NCBI GenBank assembly: GCA_006176705.1
Contig: QRFJ01000295.1
Span: 62,001-126,000 of the forward strand
DNA: 64,000 bases
Direction of reading: 5' to 3'
DNA from: Cocos nucifera
Lineage: Eukaryota > Streptophyta > Magnoliopsida > Arecales > Arecaceae
Part shown: positions 11,975 through 27,169 of the stretch, piece by piece
Numbering within the stretch: the first letter of the stretch is position 1
Layout of the letters: each line of letters starts with the position of its first letter
Position numbers and translations under genes: made by a program
The notes under the pieces: model-generated
What the model was told of the DNA's origin: nothing
What the model saw: only the letters and a program-made list of their open reading frames with translations
The model's database searches: none

Positions 11975-12800
11975 AGAAGGGCACACATCGTTCGACTGAC
12001 CTTGAGACAAAGCGATTTAGGGACGCCACATTTTCGATCAGGCGCTGAACTTTCTTGATCATCTTTGTAGCGGTCATCTTCTGAATGGCTCGAATTTTCT
12101 TGGAATTTGCTTTGATTCCGCATCTCGACACCATAAACCCCAGAAATTTTTCGGAGGTCACGCCAAAGGCGCACTTGGTCGGATTCAGTTTCATTTTGTG
12201 ATTTCTGAGTGCACCGAAGGTCTCTTTAAGATCGATGAGGTGGTCTGTTGAAGCTCGACTTTTGACGAGCATATCATCCATGTACACCTCCATGTTGCGG
12301 TCGATCTGCTCCTTGAAGATCTTATTGACCAAACGCTGGTATGTTGCCCCTACCTTTTTTAGTCCAAAGGGCATGACCTTATAACAATAAAGACCACGGT
12401 CAGTAATGAAAGCGGTCTTCTCTTCGTCCTCGGACGCCATCCGTATCTAGTTATAACCAAAAAAGATGTCCATGAAGGTGAGGAGCTCATGGCCCAAGAT
12501 CGCGTCCACCAGTTGATCAATCCTGAGTAGAGGGTAGCTGTCTTTCGGACAAGCCTTGTTCAGCTTTTTGAAGTAAACACACATCCTCCACTTGTTCGCC
12601 TTTTTGATGAGGACCACATTTGAGACCCAGGTTGGATAATTAATCTTCCGGATGAGTCCGACTTTGAGCAGCTTGTTTACTTCTTCGACGATTGCTTTCT
12701 CCCTCTCCGGGGCGTGGTGGCGCATCTTTTCTTTTATCGATCGATGCCTCGATTCGACGGCCAGCCGATGTTTCATGACCTCGACGTCAATCCCCGGCAT
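11975..12800 (-). pseudogene. Reverse transcriptase domain
   Basis: Two minus-strand frames joined across a stop at about 12447. The first has the fingers/palm segments SNVVLIKKANKWRMC and LNKACPKDSYPLLRIDQLVD. The second has MPFGLKKVGATYQRLVN and the catalytic YMDD box in VYMDDMLVKS. In the usual CVDF motif the first catalytic aspartate appears as tyrosine (CVYF), and the SGYNQ segment is changed and cut by a stop, so this copy is dead. Confidence 0.9.
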
Positions 12801-12854
12801 GTCCGCTGGGGTCCAGATGAAGATGTCTGCATTTCTTCTGAGGAAGGCAATGAA

Positions 12855-13526
12855 TTACTCCCGAACCTCGCCTGCCAAGTTGGAGCCGATCTGCACTGCG
12901 TGCTCCAAGTTTTCATCATTTAAGGGCATAGAGACGAGGTCCTCCATAGGCTCACCCCGCTCCTCAATGAGGTCATCGCGGACATCCAGTCCGTCAATAA
13001 GATAAGGATCGGACCATTCTCCCTTATGCAGGGCGATTGAGTAGCAGTGCCTCGCCAGAGCCTGGTCTCTCCTGACCTCTCCGATCCCGTGATTTATCGA
13101 AAACTTCATCTTCAAATAATAGGTTGACACCACCATCCGAAGTGCATTTAGATCAGGTCGGCCGAGAATGGCATTGTAGGCGAACGAAGTCCTTACAACT
13201 AAGAAATTGACCTGCGCTTTGGCCAATTTCAGATGTTGCCCTGCCATTACAACCAAAGTTATTATGCCTTCAATTGGTACGGCGTTGCCAGTGAATCCTA
13301 CCAGTGGAGAGTTCATAGGCCCCAAGCGATCATCGGGTAAAGACATTTTCGAGAATGCATCGTAAAACAATACGTCGGCCGAGCTTCCATTATCCACCAA
13401 AATGCGGCGTACATCATAGTCGGTAATGTTCAAAGAAATTACAACCACATCATTATGCGAAAATTGGATCCCTTGGGCATCCGCCTCGGTAAAGATCGCG
13501 GATTCCTTGGTCCTCCGCCTCTTCAT
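12855..13526 (-). pseudogene. Retropepsin (aspartic protease) domain
   Basis: An open stretch of 223 codons on the minus strand. It carries the active-site motif VDNGSSADVLF, in the DNGSS form common in plant Tat elements, and the downstream ILGRPDLNALR segment. It would have processed the gag-pol polyprotein. The frame is separated from reverse transcriptase by a break near 12850. Confidence 0.82.
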
Positions 13527-13559
13527 CGATCTCTCGGATCCGCTGGCCTCTCCTTGATG

Positions 13560-14987
13560 ACGTCGAGAGGCAATCGATCTTCTTGTTGGTTCTCTCCACT
13601 TGGTGGTAACGCTCTCAGCCGACCCTCCCGCTCTTCAGGCCGTCTCCACAGGAATCGACCGAGTCTACCTCGTCTGACGAGCTCTCGATCTCGTCCTGAA
13701 GTTGGATGCACTCCTCAGTGTCGTGGCCGTGATCACGATAATAAAGACAGAACTTGTTAGGATTACACTCGTTGAGACGGGAATGCATCCTCTCTGATCT
13801 CGAAAGTTGTTCCCTGATTTTCATCAGCACTTGGATCTTCAAAGCGTTAAGGGGGGCGTAGTTGTGAAATCTTCGTTGGGGAGAACCTCGGTGCTAGGAA
13901 GAACCTCGGCGTGTCCTTCCGTCGGGGCTTCCCCACCTCCGGGTCCGAGGGGGAGTTCGGGCTCGCCTGCGTCCAGAAGAAGTCCGAGAACGTGGCCGAG
14001 CTTCACTCCGCTTTCCTTCTTCAGCGGGCCGGGCAGGCCCGCCGATTCACCGCTTGTCGCTAACTTCATCATCCTTGGCCTTGAAGGCCTCCTCTATCCG
14101 AGCATAACATTCAGTCCGAGCTAGCATGTCAGCAAAATCCTTAGGATACTTCTTTTCCAGGGAGAACAACAAGTCATTCTTCTAAAGACCGCCCTTAAGG
14201 ACGGCCATGGCGACTGATTGGTCCAGATTCCGGACCTTCAATGCGGTAGCATTAAATCGGATGACATAAGCCCGAATGGGTTCCCCCTCCTTCTGCCTAA
14301 TGGTCATCAAGAAATCCAAACCTCGATGCGGACGCCGACAACTAATGAAGTGGGCTGCGAACTATTGGCTCATCTGATCAAATGATAAGATGGTACTCGG
14401 CTTAACCAGTTCCTGACAGCTCCCTTAAGGGTAGAGGGAAAAGTCCGACATAAGATAGCATCTGACGCATCATGGAGCAACATCGTTGTCCGAAAGGCTT
14501 CCAAATGGTCGACCGGATCGGTGGTCCCATCGTAACTCTCGAACTGCAGGAGCTTGAAGCTCAGCGGAATTGATTTCTGCATAATTTTCTGTGAAAAAAG
14601 AGGATCAGTACAAATGTCATTACCATATGAGGAGGAAGTGTGATGGAGTTCTTCGATTCGTCGGCTCATTTATAAGAGCCTTTGATCCAGAAGATCTTCA
14701 CGATCTTTGATCTCCAAGATTTTCTGGTAGAATGGGTGCGAAGCTTTCCCCTAGATCGAATCGTGGTCCGAGCAGGGGGCCTCCATCCTCTGCTTCCCTC
14801 TTTCGGGGATCGGAGGCCGGGTAGCCCAAGTCGACCGTTCCTGAATCGAACCATAGGGCTCTAAAAAATTCCGCACCGATTGAGCCGATGCCGAGGCTTG
14901 CCGGTGCATGGCCTGCATCACCTGCATCGCCTCCGTGAGGCCATGAACCTGCTGAACGAGCAGGTCGAACTGCCCCGCATCCACCAC
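13560..14987 (-). pseudogene. gag remnant
   Basis: Broken minus-strand frames between the primer-binding site and protease. Visible pieces include a coiled N-terminal segment (near 14987-14751), the retrotransposon gag signature FESYDGTTDPVDHLEAF near 14525, a tract NWLSRVPSY typical of this gag family, and a degenerate nucleocapsid knuckle FCLYYRDHGHDTEECIQL near 13745, in which a cysteine is replaced by tyrosine. There are several stops and frame changes (for example near 14180 and 14055). Confidence 0.8.
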
Positions 14988-15210
14988 AGCTACAAACGGG
15001 ACCTGGGTTGTTGGGGCTAAAGCGAGCGCAGATGGATCTGAACGAGATCGGGCGGCGGAGGCTGCTGATCGCCGGGTCGAAGCTCTCCTAGGGGCATTTT
15101 CTCTCGGAAAAGAGTTCTAGAGAGAAAAAAGGAAGATCTCTAGAGAGGGGAGAGAGAGGTCGTCGCTGAGCATTCCTTGAAGAACAAGAAAATCTTAGAA
15201 GCAGAGAGGC

Positions 15211-15223
15211 CCTTCTAGCGCCA
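15211..15223 (-). other. Primer-binding site, probably tRNA-Asn
   Basis: The plus strand reads CCTTCTAGCGCCA, which matches the 3' end of plant tRNA-Asn(GUU) as I remember it; the minus strand is therefore complementary to the primer tRNA. It is 4 nt from the LTR edge, in the expected place for minus-strand DNA priming. The tRNA identity should be confirmed against a tRNA set. Confidence 0.7.
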
Positions 15224-15227
15224 AATC

Positions 15228-16401
15228 TATTGGTGCAGAATCTAATTATCGCCGGATCCAACTGGAGTGGAGGAGGACGAGGTCGCCGTTGGTGATCTGC
15301 AAAATAAAATTTCGTCCGGAGCCGGTGGGGGTGGCTCTGATGGGATCCTCCGACGATCAAGTCAGCTCTTCTGACCAACAAAAATAGAGTGCTCAGCAAT
15401 GAGAAGTGAGCTTAGGATTTTAGATGGGAGAGAAGAGCTTAGAGCTTAGAAAAAATATATCTGAAAGATCCTTTTTATAGACGGAGCTTGTAGCGGATTG
15501 ATGATGATGGCTGCAGCTGTCAGATAGCGGACCGCTCAAGGTCCGACGGAGTCAGTCCCAGAGAAAGGCGCCGTCTGCAGTGCCGTCTGCAACAGATTGA
15601 TGGTGACAGCCATCACCGCCTAATAGCGGATCGCTATCGCCTGCAGCAAACTGATGGTGACGGCCGCAGTCGTCCGACACCGAGCCACTCGAGGCCGAAT
15701 GGAAGGTTGAAGAGCTTTGACGTATACCCATTTCGAAGGAGTTCAGACTCTTGAAGGAAATATGATTGGAGAGGATCGTCCGGGAGGAACACTAGCTGAA
15801 GGAGCCTGAAAGGAGTTCGGCTCCCATAGGCGTCCGTCTGAAGGAAGGATCCAGGAGTCCAACCGAAGGTGTCTGGGAGGAGTCCGACTCTTGAAGAAGT
15901 CCGATCGAGGGGATGTCTGGGAGGAGTCCGGCTCCTAAAGAAATCCGACCGAGGGAATGTCTGGGAGGAATCCGATTCCTGAAGAAGTCCGATCGAGGGG
16001 ATGTCTGGGAGGAGTCCAGCTTCTGAAGAAGTCCGACCGAAAGGAGATGTCTGGGAGACGTCCGACTAAAATTCGACTGCTGAGAAGTTCGACCGCTGAG
16101 AAGTTCGACCGTTGAGAAGTTCGATCGAAGCACGACCGTTGAGGAGTTCGATCGAAGAAGCTCGGCCTCTAAAGAGTTCGACCGGCTGAAGGAGTTCGAC
16201 CGCTGAGAAGTTCGACCGCTGAGGAGCTCGATCGGAGCACGACTGCTGAGGAGTTCGATCGAAGGAGTTCGACCTTTAAAGAGTTCGATCGACTGAAGAA
16301 GTTCGACTAAGGCTCGTCCGCTGAAGTCCTTCCATGACTATCGATTACACTAGGTTGAGCATCAGACTGGACTTCGACGGAAGCGGGGTTTATCCCCAAC
16401 A
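15228..16401 (-). repeat. 5' LTR of the Gypsy element
   Basis: This is the LTR upstream of gag on the minus strand. Its outer edge on the plus strand is CCCCAACA at 16394-16401. Its inner edge reads TATTGG, where the other LTR has TGTTGG, so the terminal dinucleotide has mutated. Most of its body aligns with 4515-5504. The 15790-16310 part contains many imperfect copies of short GTTCGACCG/CTGAGGAG-type words and is longer here than in the left LTR. Confidence 0.9.
15471..15479 (-). promoter_or_regulatory. TATA box of the 5' LTR
   Basis: The minus strand reads TATAAAAAG within the 5' LTR. The same box occurs at the equivalent site in the 3' LTR (about 4757-4765) and, altered, in the truncated LTR near 6387. 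Retrotransposon transcription would start about 30 nt downstream, near 15440-15450. Confidence 0.5.
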
Positions 16402-16406
16402 GATAT
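16402..16406. repeat. Target-site duplication (right), GATAT
   Basis: Exact partner of 4510-4514. It shows that the outer two LTRs belong to one insertion, although a third, truncated LTR lies inside. Confidence 0.92.
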
Positions 16407-17642
16407 CTTTTTTATTGGAATGTCCCCTCAACTGGCATCTTAACGTGATATACTTCATCCATACATTAGAGAAGTGGAGCTAACTTGTGTAAGCTTATTA
16501 TTTCAAGGAATGTAATTAAATTACTCAGATATGTTATTATTAGTATTTTGATTTATATGGCCCTTTTAGCATGGCATTTCCTCTCCAACCTTTCGAGGCA
16601 CACCTGAATACCCAAAAATTCCATAGCATCCTAACACTTGAAATTAATAATCAAAATATTTAAACTAATCTTTCGATAGAAATAATAATTAATAATATAA
16701 AATAGAATAAACATGTTATATCTACAAAAAGAAATCCTATATTACTACAAGTCTAAAAAATACTAAGTCCCACAAGGACGTCGTGATGCCCATGGATGCT
16801 TAGACTGTCTCATGCAGGTTCTCAACGGTTGCTCCTCCTTTTGCATCACCTATGATAATCCCTCATCTATATCAATGGACGTCTCATGGTCATACATATG
16901 AGGAATAATAGGTGCTACCTGAGCATATGTGAGCTGAATGACCTCCTCATTTGGATCCAGGGATGTGCCTATAATAAAAGAGTCATACTGACAGGGAACT
17001 GGAATAATCCCCAATTGCTCAGACCATTCAGATGAAGACTCATGATACGAACTGAGACTCGGTGCTGCTATCTAGGATACATAGAAAGATGAAGATTCTA
17101 GCATCTGTGGATCATAAGATGGTGGCATATGTGGAGTATATGGCAATAACATCTGCGGAATATATAGTAATGACATATCTGAAACATATGGTGACAGTGT
17201 ATGTCTAACATCTAGTGCACCGAATGCTCCATGCCAAGGTATGATAATATGTTCATAGCCAATCACCATCAATGTCCCTAAACATGATTTCTCCATCTGT
17301 AGCAGTATTTGGATTCGCTTATCTTCATCAGTCGTAGACAAAACACAACGAATGTCCAACATAAGACCTAAACAATATTCAGTCTACATGACAAAAACAA
17401 AATTAGCAATATCTGATATAGAACATAAAACAAAGATATAACAAAACTACATATAATATTTTGTATTAGAAATGCGCTTACCACCATCTTTATTGTCTCT
17501 CCATATCCCTGGTATCCGAGCTTTAAATAATTTGACTTTCTCACTACTAAATGGGTAATCTGTCAATACCACTCTATGCTCGATTGTATGGAATGCTTCC
17601 AAGAATTGACTCACTAGAAACAATATAATGTCGACGATCGTG
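16407..17642 (-). repeat. Inner part of the left palindrome arm, with gene remnant
   Basis: This is the loop-proximal 1.24 kb of the left arm. On the minus strand an upstream exon ends at 17482 before GTAAGC, and a second exon starts at 17383 after TGTAG. The second exon is open to about 17072 and reads STTDEDKRIQILLQ, later YGYEH-like and tyrosine/proline/methionine-rich repeats of the form LPYTPHM. The product is not recognised. The minus strand is transcribed outward from the palindrome centre, as in the other arm. A plant mobile-domain transposon protein is one possibility, but no diagnostic motif is seen. Confidence 0.6.
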
Positions 17643-17658
17643 TCATTTGTCGATATGG

Positions 17659-19381
17659 CACGATTGCCGACATTATATTATTTCTAATGAGCCAATTCTT
17701 GGGGGCATTCCATACGATCTAGAGTATATGGGGTGGTATTGACAGATTATCCCTTTAGTAGTAGAAAAGTCAAATTATTTAGAGCTCGGATACCATAGAT
17801 AGGGAGAGACGATGGTAAGCCCATCTCTAATGCAAAATATTATATGTAGTTCTGTTATATCTTTGTTTTATATTCTATAATATATTACTAATTTTATTTT
17901 TGTTATATAGACTGAACAGTTTTTTGGATCTTATATTGAACACTCATCGTACTTTATCTACAACTGATGAAGATGAGCAGATCCAGATACTGCAGGAGAT
18001 GAAGAATTCATGTTTAGAGACATTGATGGCACTTGGCTATGAGCATATTACCATATCTTGGCATAGAGTATCCGATGCACCAGATATGAGACATACACTG
18101 TCACCATATGTTCCAGATATGTCATTACTATATATTTCGCAGATGTCATTGCCGCATGCTCCACATATGCTACCATCTTATGATCGATAGATACTAGAGA
18201 CTTCATCTTCCTACATGCCCCAGATGGTAGCACCGGGTCCCAGTTTGCATCATAAGTCTTCATCTGAGTGGTCTCAGCAGTTAGGAACTATTCCAATCCC
18301 CTGTCAGTATGACTCTTTCATTATAGGCCCATCCTTAGATCTAGATGAGGAAGTTGAGGGAGTCATTCAGCCCACATATGCACCAGCAACCCTGTTATTC
18401 CTCATATGCATGACTACGAGACGTCCATCGATATAGGGAAAGGGCCATCATAGGTGACACAAGAGTAGTGGCGACCATTGAGAACCTTCCTGAGAAGGTC
18501 TAAGCAACCACGGACATCATAATGTGGGGCTTAGTATTTTTTAGACTTGTAGTAATATGAAATTCCTTTTTATAGACATGATATTTTTATTCTATCTTAT
18601 ATTATTAATTATTGTTTCTATCGAAGATTAGTTTAAATATTTTGATTATTAATTTCAAGTGTTAGGATGCTATTGAATTTTTGGACATGGATGCATGTCT
18701 TCATGTGTATCTCGAAAGGTTGGGGGAAGAAATGCCATGCTAAAAGGACCATATAAATCAAAATATAAATAATAATAATATACCGAGTAATTCAATTATA
18801 TCCCTTGAAATAATAAGCAACAAACTTACACAAATTAGCTCCACTTCTCTAATCTATGGGAGAAATATATTATGTTAAAGTGTCATTTGAGGGATATGAA
18901 TATCTACCAGATTTAAAAGAATATCTACCAGATTTTTGTGATTATTTTATCCTATATTCACCGAGCAACACTTGTCATATTTTCTCCACCTCTCATCATC
19001 CTATCCTCAAGAACATTAGAGAAGATTTTGGATCATTTGAAAAAAAATTTAGATTTTTTTTAATCAAAAATTGGTTAATAACTTAGTTGAGCAAAAAGGG
19101 GCATGGCACGTTGGATTTTGGCCAGGATAGACCTAAAAGCATGGCGCTTTTAGAAGCGCCATTCAAAATGGCACATTCAATTTTTTTTTTTGGATTCCAC
19201 GTAGGCTATAAAAGGATGGACTGACTAGGCAGAAAGCGCCATTTAAAATAGCATTTTCTCATGGAGGAAATGGCCATTCCAAATAGTGCTTTTAGCTTTT
19301 GCATTAGTTTGGTAAATAAGTTCAAACATGCATCATTTATGTAAAAAAGTTTTATATTTGCATTAGATTGGTCAAGTACTC
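17659..19381 (+). repeat. Right arm of the palindrome, with the same gene remnant
   Basis: This arm is uninterrupted. Exon and intron borders match the left arm: a donor GTAAGC near 17815 and an acceptor with exon start at 17911. The open second exon runs to 18190 and reads STTDEDEQIQILQEMK, then LSPYVPDMSLLYI. In-frame stops in the first exon and a stop after SYDR show decay. Because the intron is present in both arms, the copies arose by DNA duplication and not through a spliced RNA. Confidence 0.6.
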
Positions 19382-21055
19382 GAACAAAAAATTGCAGCAA
19401 CTCTGCAAGGTTCGGTACAAGCGCTCAACCGGCCGAAGTCATCAGCCTCCAAGGCAAATTGGGAATCCATTCGACCACATCATTCCTTGCATCAGTAATT
19501 TAGATCAATGATCCTATAACAAACTATCACCATTCTTGAACCTAAGGTTCATAAATGTTATGTACATCATAATGTGAGAGGAAATTAAGAATTCTAAATG
19601 AAAAAAAAAAAAGGTACCTGACCTTGAGCATTCAAAAAACAAAACAAAATGTTAGAACTTTGCATACATTTTAATAGTAAGAAAAATAGCATAATTAACT
19701 CCCCAAGTAAAAAAATCTTTAATCATCACAGATAGTTGAAACACATGCCATATGACTTTACGTTCACAATCCTTCTAACTTTAAAAGAACTGGAAAAAGG
19801 CGAATCATCTACACAACATATATGAGTCATTGGAAAACATATCGCTCAGAATGTTTTTGCTTTTTGACCCCTTTTTTCCCGAAACTTCAGCATACTACTT
19901 GTACACGAAGATGGCCTCCTTATATTTCCTAGTAGAAGCTGTGAATCAACCCTAACTTGTAATAAAACCCTTTTAGTAACAACCCATCTGAGTCCCTGAT
20001 GTTTATGTAAGAGAAACTAACTTCCCCTCCTTTCTCCATTTCCAACAAAAAAAAAAAGGACGTCAGTTGGTAGCTATGTGCTACGCCCTCTCTCTCTCTC
20101 TCTCTTCTTTTTTTCCTTTTTTTTGCAAGGGGACTTTCAGTGCCGGACAATGCTTACCTCTCAAGTACTTTTAAAATTAGGTTACTTAATCAGAACACTT
20201 AAATGTAAGTATAACTTTTCTGTAAGTTCCAAATTCTCAGATATGACAAGATATTTAGGTGTATAAGCTAATAGAAGCTCTGTTACAGCGTTGGGATATG
20301 GATATATCCCAAATTTACCGTGTTTATTATTCCTTGATCATCCAGTAATTTTTCGCCCAACAAGCACCAAATCTGGAGTTAAAATTGTGCCTGCATCTAT
20401 TCCAGCTGGAAGGCATTCCAAATTTTTTCTTTTCGACTCTATTGCACTCTATCTTCCCACATATGTACAATGTCGTTTCAAGTAAGAAGTTTCCCAGATG
20501 CATAACTCCGGCTTCAACCATTCTTTTTTCCATTTACGATCTATCACTTAACAGCGTTTAGAACATTTAAACCATGGACTGGACCAACATCAAAACAATT
20601 ATACCACATTATCTACCATACAATATTAAAGGCAATGACGGAAACTTAAGACAAAAAAAAAAATACACTTTTAGTTATACCAAGAAAATAAATCTCTATG
20701 AATCTTTTTGAAAACAATGAAATGAGAATCAGAAATCAAAGATCAATATCCAACAAATTTCCCTCATTCCCCCGCTTCGAAAGTTACTAATAGCTCAAAT
20801 CGTTTCTTCTCTTTTGCAGGAAAGCTGGGCCTGGCAGTGCCTTGAGAGCTTACAGTTGCAAAACAAAAGTTTCAAGCAGAAAAAGTAGAGATTAAAAATT
20901 AAAGACCCAACCACAACGCAACTCTATCCCTTCAACATTACTATTATGAAAGAAAAAAGAGTTCTTTCCGCAAAATCCATAACTGTCATGATAGAACTAG
21001 CAATAAAAAGATGGGAAGGGGAAAAAAAACTAAGTTTTTTTCCATAGGCACTAAC
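19382..21055. other. Intergenic DNA without recognised genes
   Basis: AT-rich sequence with short poly(A), poly(T) and (CT)n runs, for example (TC)n at about 20090-20105. No conserved coding segment was found on either strand. Part of it may derive from intron 1 of the helicase copy whose exon 1 ends at 21056. Confidence 0.4.
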
Positions 21056-21338
21056 CTTGTTGGGTTTCCTGCTGCCGGTCTCTCCAACGAGGATCAGCGT
21101 CTGGTTGGCCTAGAGCGCCTGCAAGAACTCGTCCTTCTGTTGCCAGACTGGGACGGCCTTCCTCTTCTCCAAGATCTCGAAGACATCTGCCAGTAGGGCT
21201 GGCCGATCGACCGGTCGATCACCGGAAAGACGGAGGCCTTCCCGGAGAAGGCCTAATTAGCCTTGGCCAGCTTCGCCGAGACGGAGATCTCGTCCACGCG
21301 TCGAAGAGGCTCACCTTCAGCTTCCTCTCCGTCGACAT
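21056..21338 (-). pseudogene. DEAH-box pre-mRNA-splicing helicase (PRP43/DHX15-like), exon 1 fragment
   Basis: On the minus strand an ATG at 21338 opens MSTERKLKVSLFD. Shifted frames then continue as VDEISVSAKLAKAN, FEILEKRKAVPVWQQKDEF and ANQTLILVGETGS. This matches the N-terminus of plant DEAH2/DEAH3-type helicases up to the Walker A motif. It is broken by at least two frameshifts and two in-frame stops (after AKAN and before ANQ), and the Walker A GSGKT is altered to GSRK. A donor-like GTTAG follows at 21055, so the copy kept an intron border and arose from genomic DNA. No later exons are visible nearby. Confidence 0.8.
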
Positions 21339-21672
21339 GCCAGGGTTCAATCTGAGAGAGAAGAAACCCTAAAAATTGGGGGAAAACCCTTCAAAGGACC
21401 GGAAGAGGACCTCGATCGCTGCTCTAATGGCGAGCGATCTGGGGGAAAGGATGACATATCAATATCAAGATCTGGGAAGTCAGTGTTCAAGGGATCATCA
21501 GGCCTTGGTTCTCTCTAAGATCGAAATGCTGGCTTCCAGAGCAAGCAGGATTTAGGGGACGATGCCGATGGCTCGGCCTTATTGAAGAAAAATTTTTGCG
21601 TTAATATTAATATAAGAAACCATAGAAAATATAATTAATATTAGAAGATAAAACAATATTAAAACAGTCTCC

Positions 21673-21744
21673 GCGTTTGTAGTCCAACGGTTAGGATAAT
21701 TGCCTTCCAAGCAATAGATCCGGGTTCGACTCCCGGCAGACGCA
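21673..21744 (+). tRNA. tRNA-Gly(UCC)
   Basis: A 72-nt cloverleaf with acceptor arms GCGTTTG/CAGACGC (one T-G pair), anticodon stem ATTGC/GCAAT, loop CTTCCAA with anticodon TCC at 21706-21708, and T arm CCGGG-TTCGACT-CCCGG. The discriminator base is A. Box A-like TAGTCCAACGG and box B GGTTCGACTCC are present. A T run at about 21752-21757 can end RNA polymerase III transcription. There is no intron. It serves GGA codons and other GGN codons by wobble. Confidence 0.95.
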
Positions 21745-26935
<5,191 letters not shown>

Positions 26936-27169
26936 ATGGGAGACATCATCTCCAGCTTTAATTGGAGCACGCCGAGCTCCATCTTCCGGTGGCCGTCGTT
27001 CGACCTCTCCGGTCTCGCCCCGAGTTGGGCCGGCACGGTGTCCCGGTGGCCGGGGATCGGCTTCTCGTTCATCGATGACGTCCTGTGGGCCTTCGTGGTG
27101 GCGATTGAGACGCTCGCTTTGGTGGTGGCCATGTGTCTCTTCTTTGTCTTCTGCGGTTGTAGCATTTGA
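26936..27169 (+). CDS. Small putative membrane protein, function unknown
   Basis: A 77-residue intronless frame in locally GC-rich DNA, unlike its AT-rich surroundings. The N-terminal half is rich in Trp, Ser and Pro (FNWSTPSSIFRWPSFD). It is followed by one strongly hydrophobic segment at about residues 48-74, which ends in FFVFCGCSI with two cysteines near the C-terminus. This pattern resembles small plant-specific tail-anchored proteins, but I do not recognise a named family. Competing frames on both strands exist because the region is GC-rich. The hydrophobic tail and compact size favour this one. Confidence 0.5.
   Translation: MGDIISSFNWSTPSSIFRWPSFDLSGLAPSWAGTVSRWPGIGFSFIDDVLWAFVVAIETLALVVAMCLFFVFCGCSI

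Larger units (their letters stand above)
4515..16401 (-). mobile_element. Degenerate Ty3/Gypsy LTR retrotransposon, Tat-like lineage
   Basis: An 11.9-kb element on the minus strand. In its own order it has the 5' LTR (16401-15228), a primer-binding site, gag, protease, reverse transcriptase, RNase H, a second RNase H, integrase, a long tandem-repeat region, a truncated extra LTR, more tandem repeats, a polypurine tract and the 3' LTR (5504-4515). A second RNase H between the first RNase H and integrase, with tandem repeats in the 3' untranslated region, is typical of plant Tat-lineage elements. Every coding domain contains stops or frameshifts, so it is not autonomous. LTR lengths differ (990 and 1,174 bp), partly because of variable short repeats inside them. 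Confidence 0.92.
4036..19381. mobile_element. Large palindromic (foldback) element, interrupted by a Gypsy retrotransposon
   Basis: Left arm 4036-4514 plus 16407-17642 (about 1,715 nt once the inserted retrotransposon is removed) is the reverse complement of right arm 17659-19381 (1,723 nt), with only a 16-nt loop at 17643-17658. Shared landmarks include GAGTAC at both tips, a GCGCCATT-type inverted motif in the outer part, a block about aaattaataatcaaaatatt midway, and an intron-containing gene remnant near the centre. The arms differ by scattered substitutions and small indels; for example, the right arm has an extra copy of about 22 bp near 18905-18940. No clear target-site duplication flanks the tips: the 9 nt on each side (4027-4035 and 19382-19390) are A-rich and only partly alike. 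It may be a foldback or Mutator-like element or an inverted duplication. The class is uncertain but the palindrome is plain. Confidence 0.8.
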
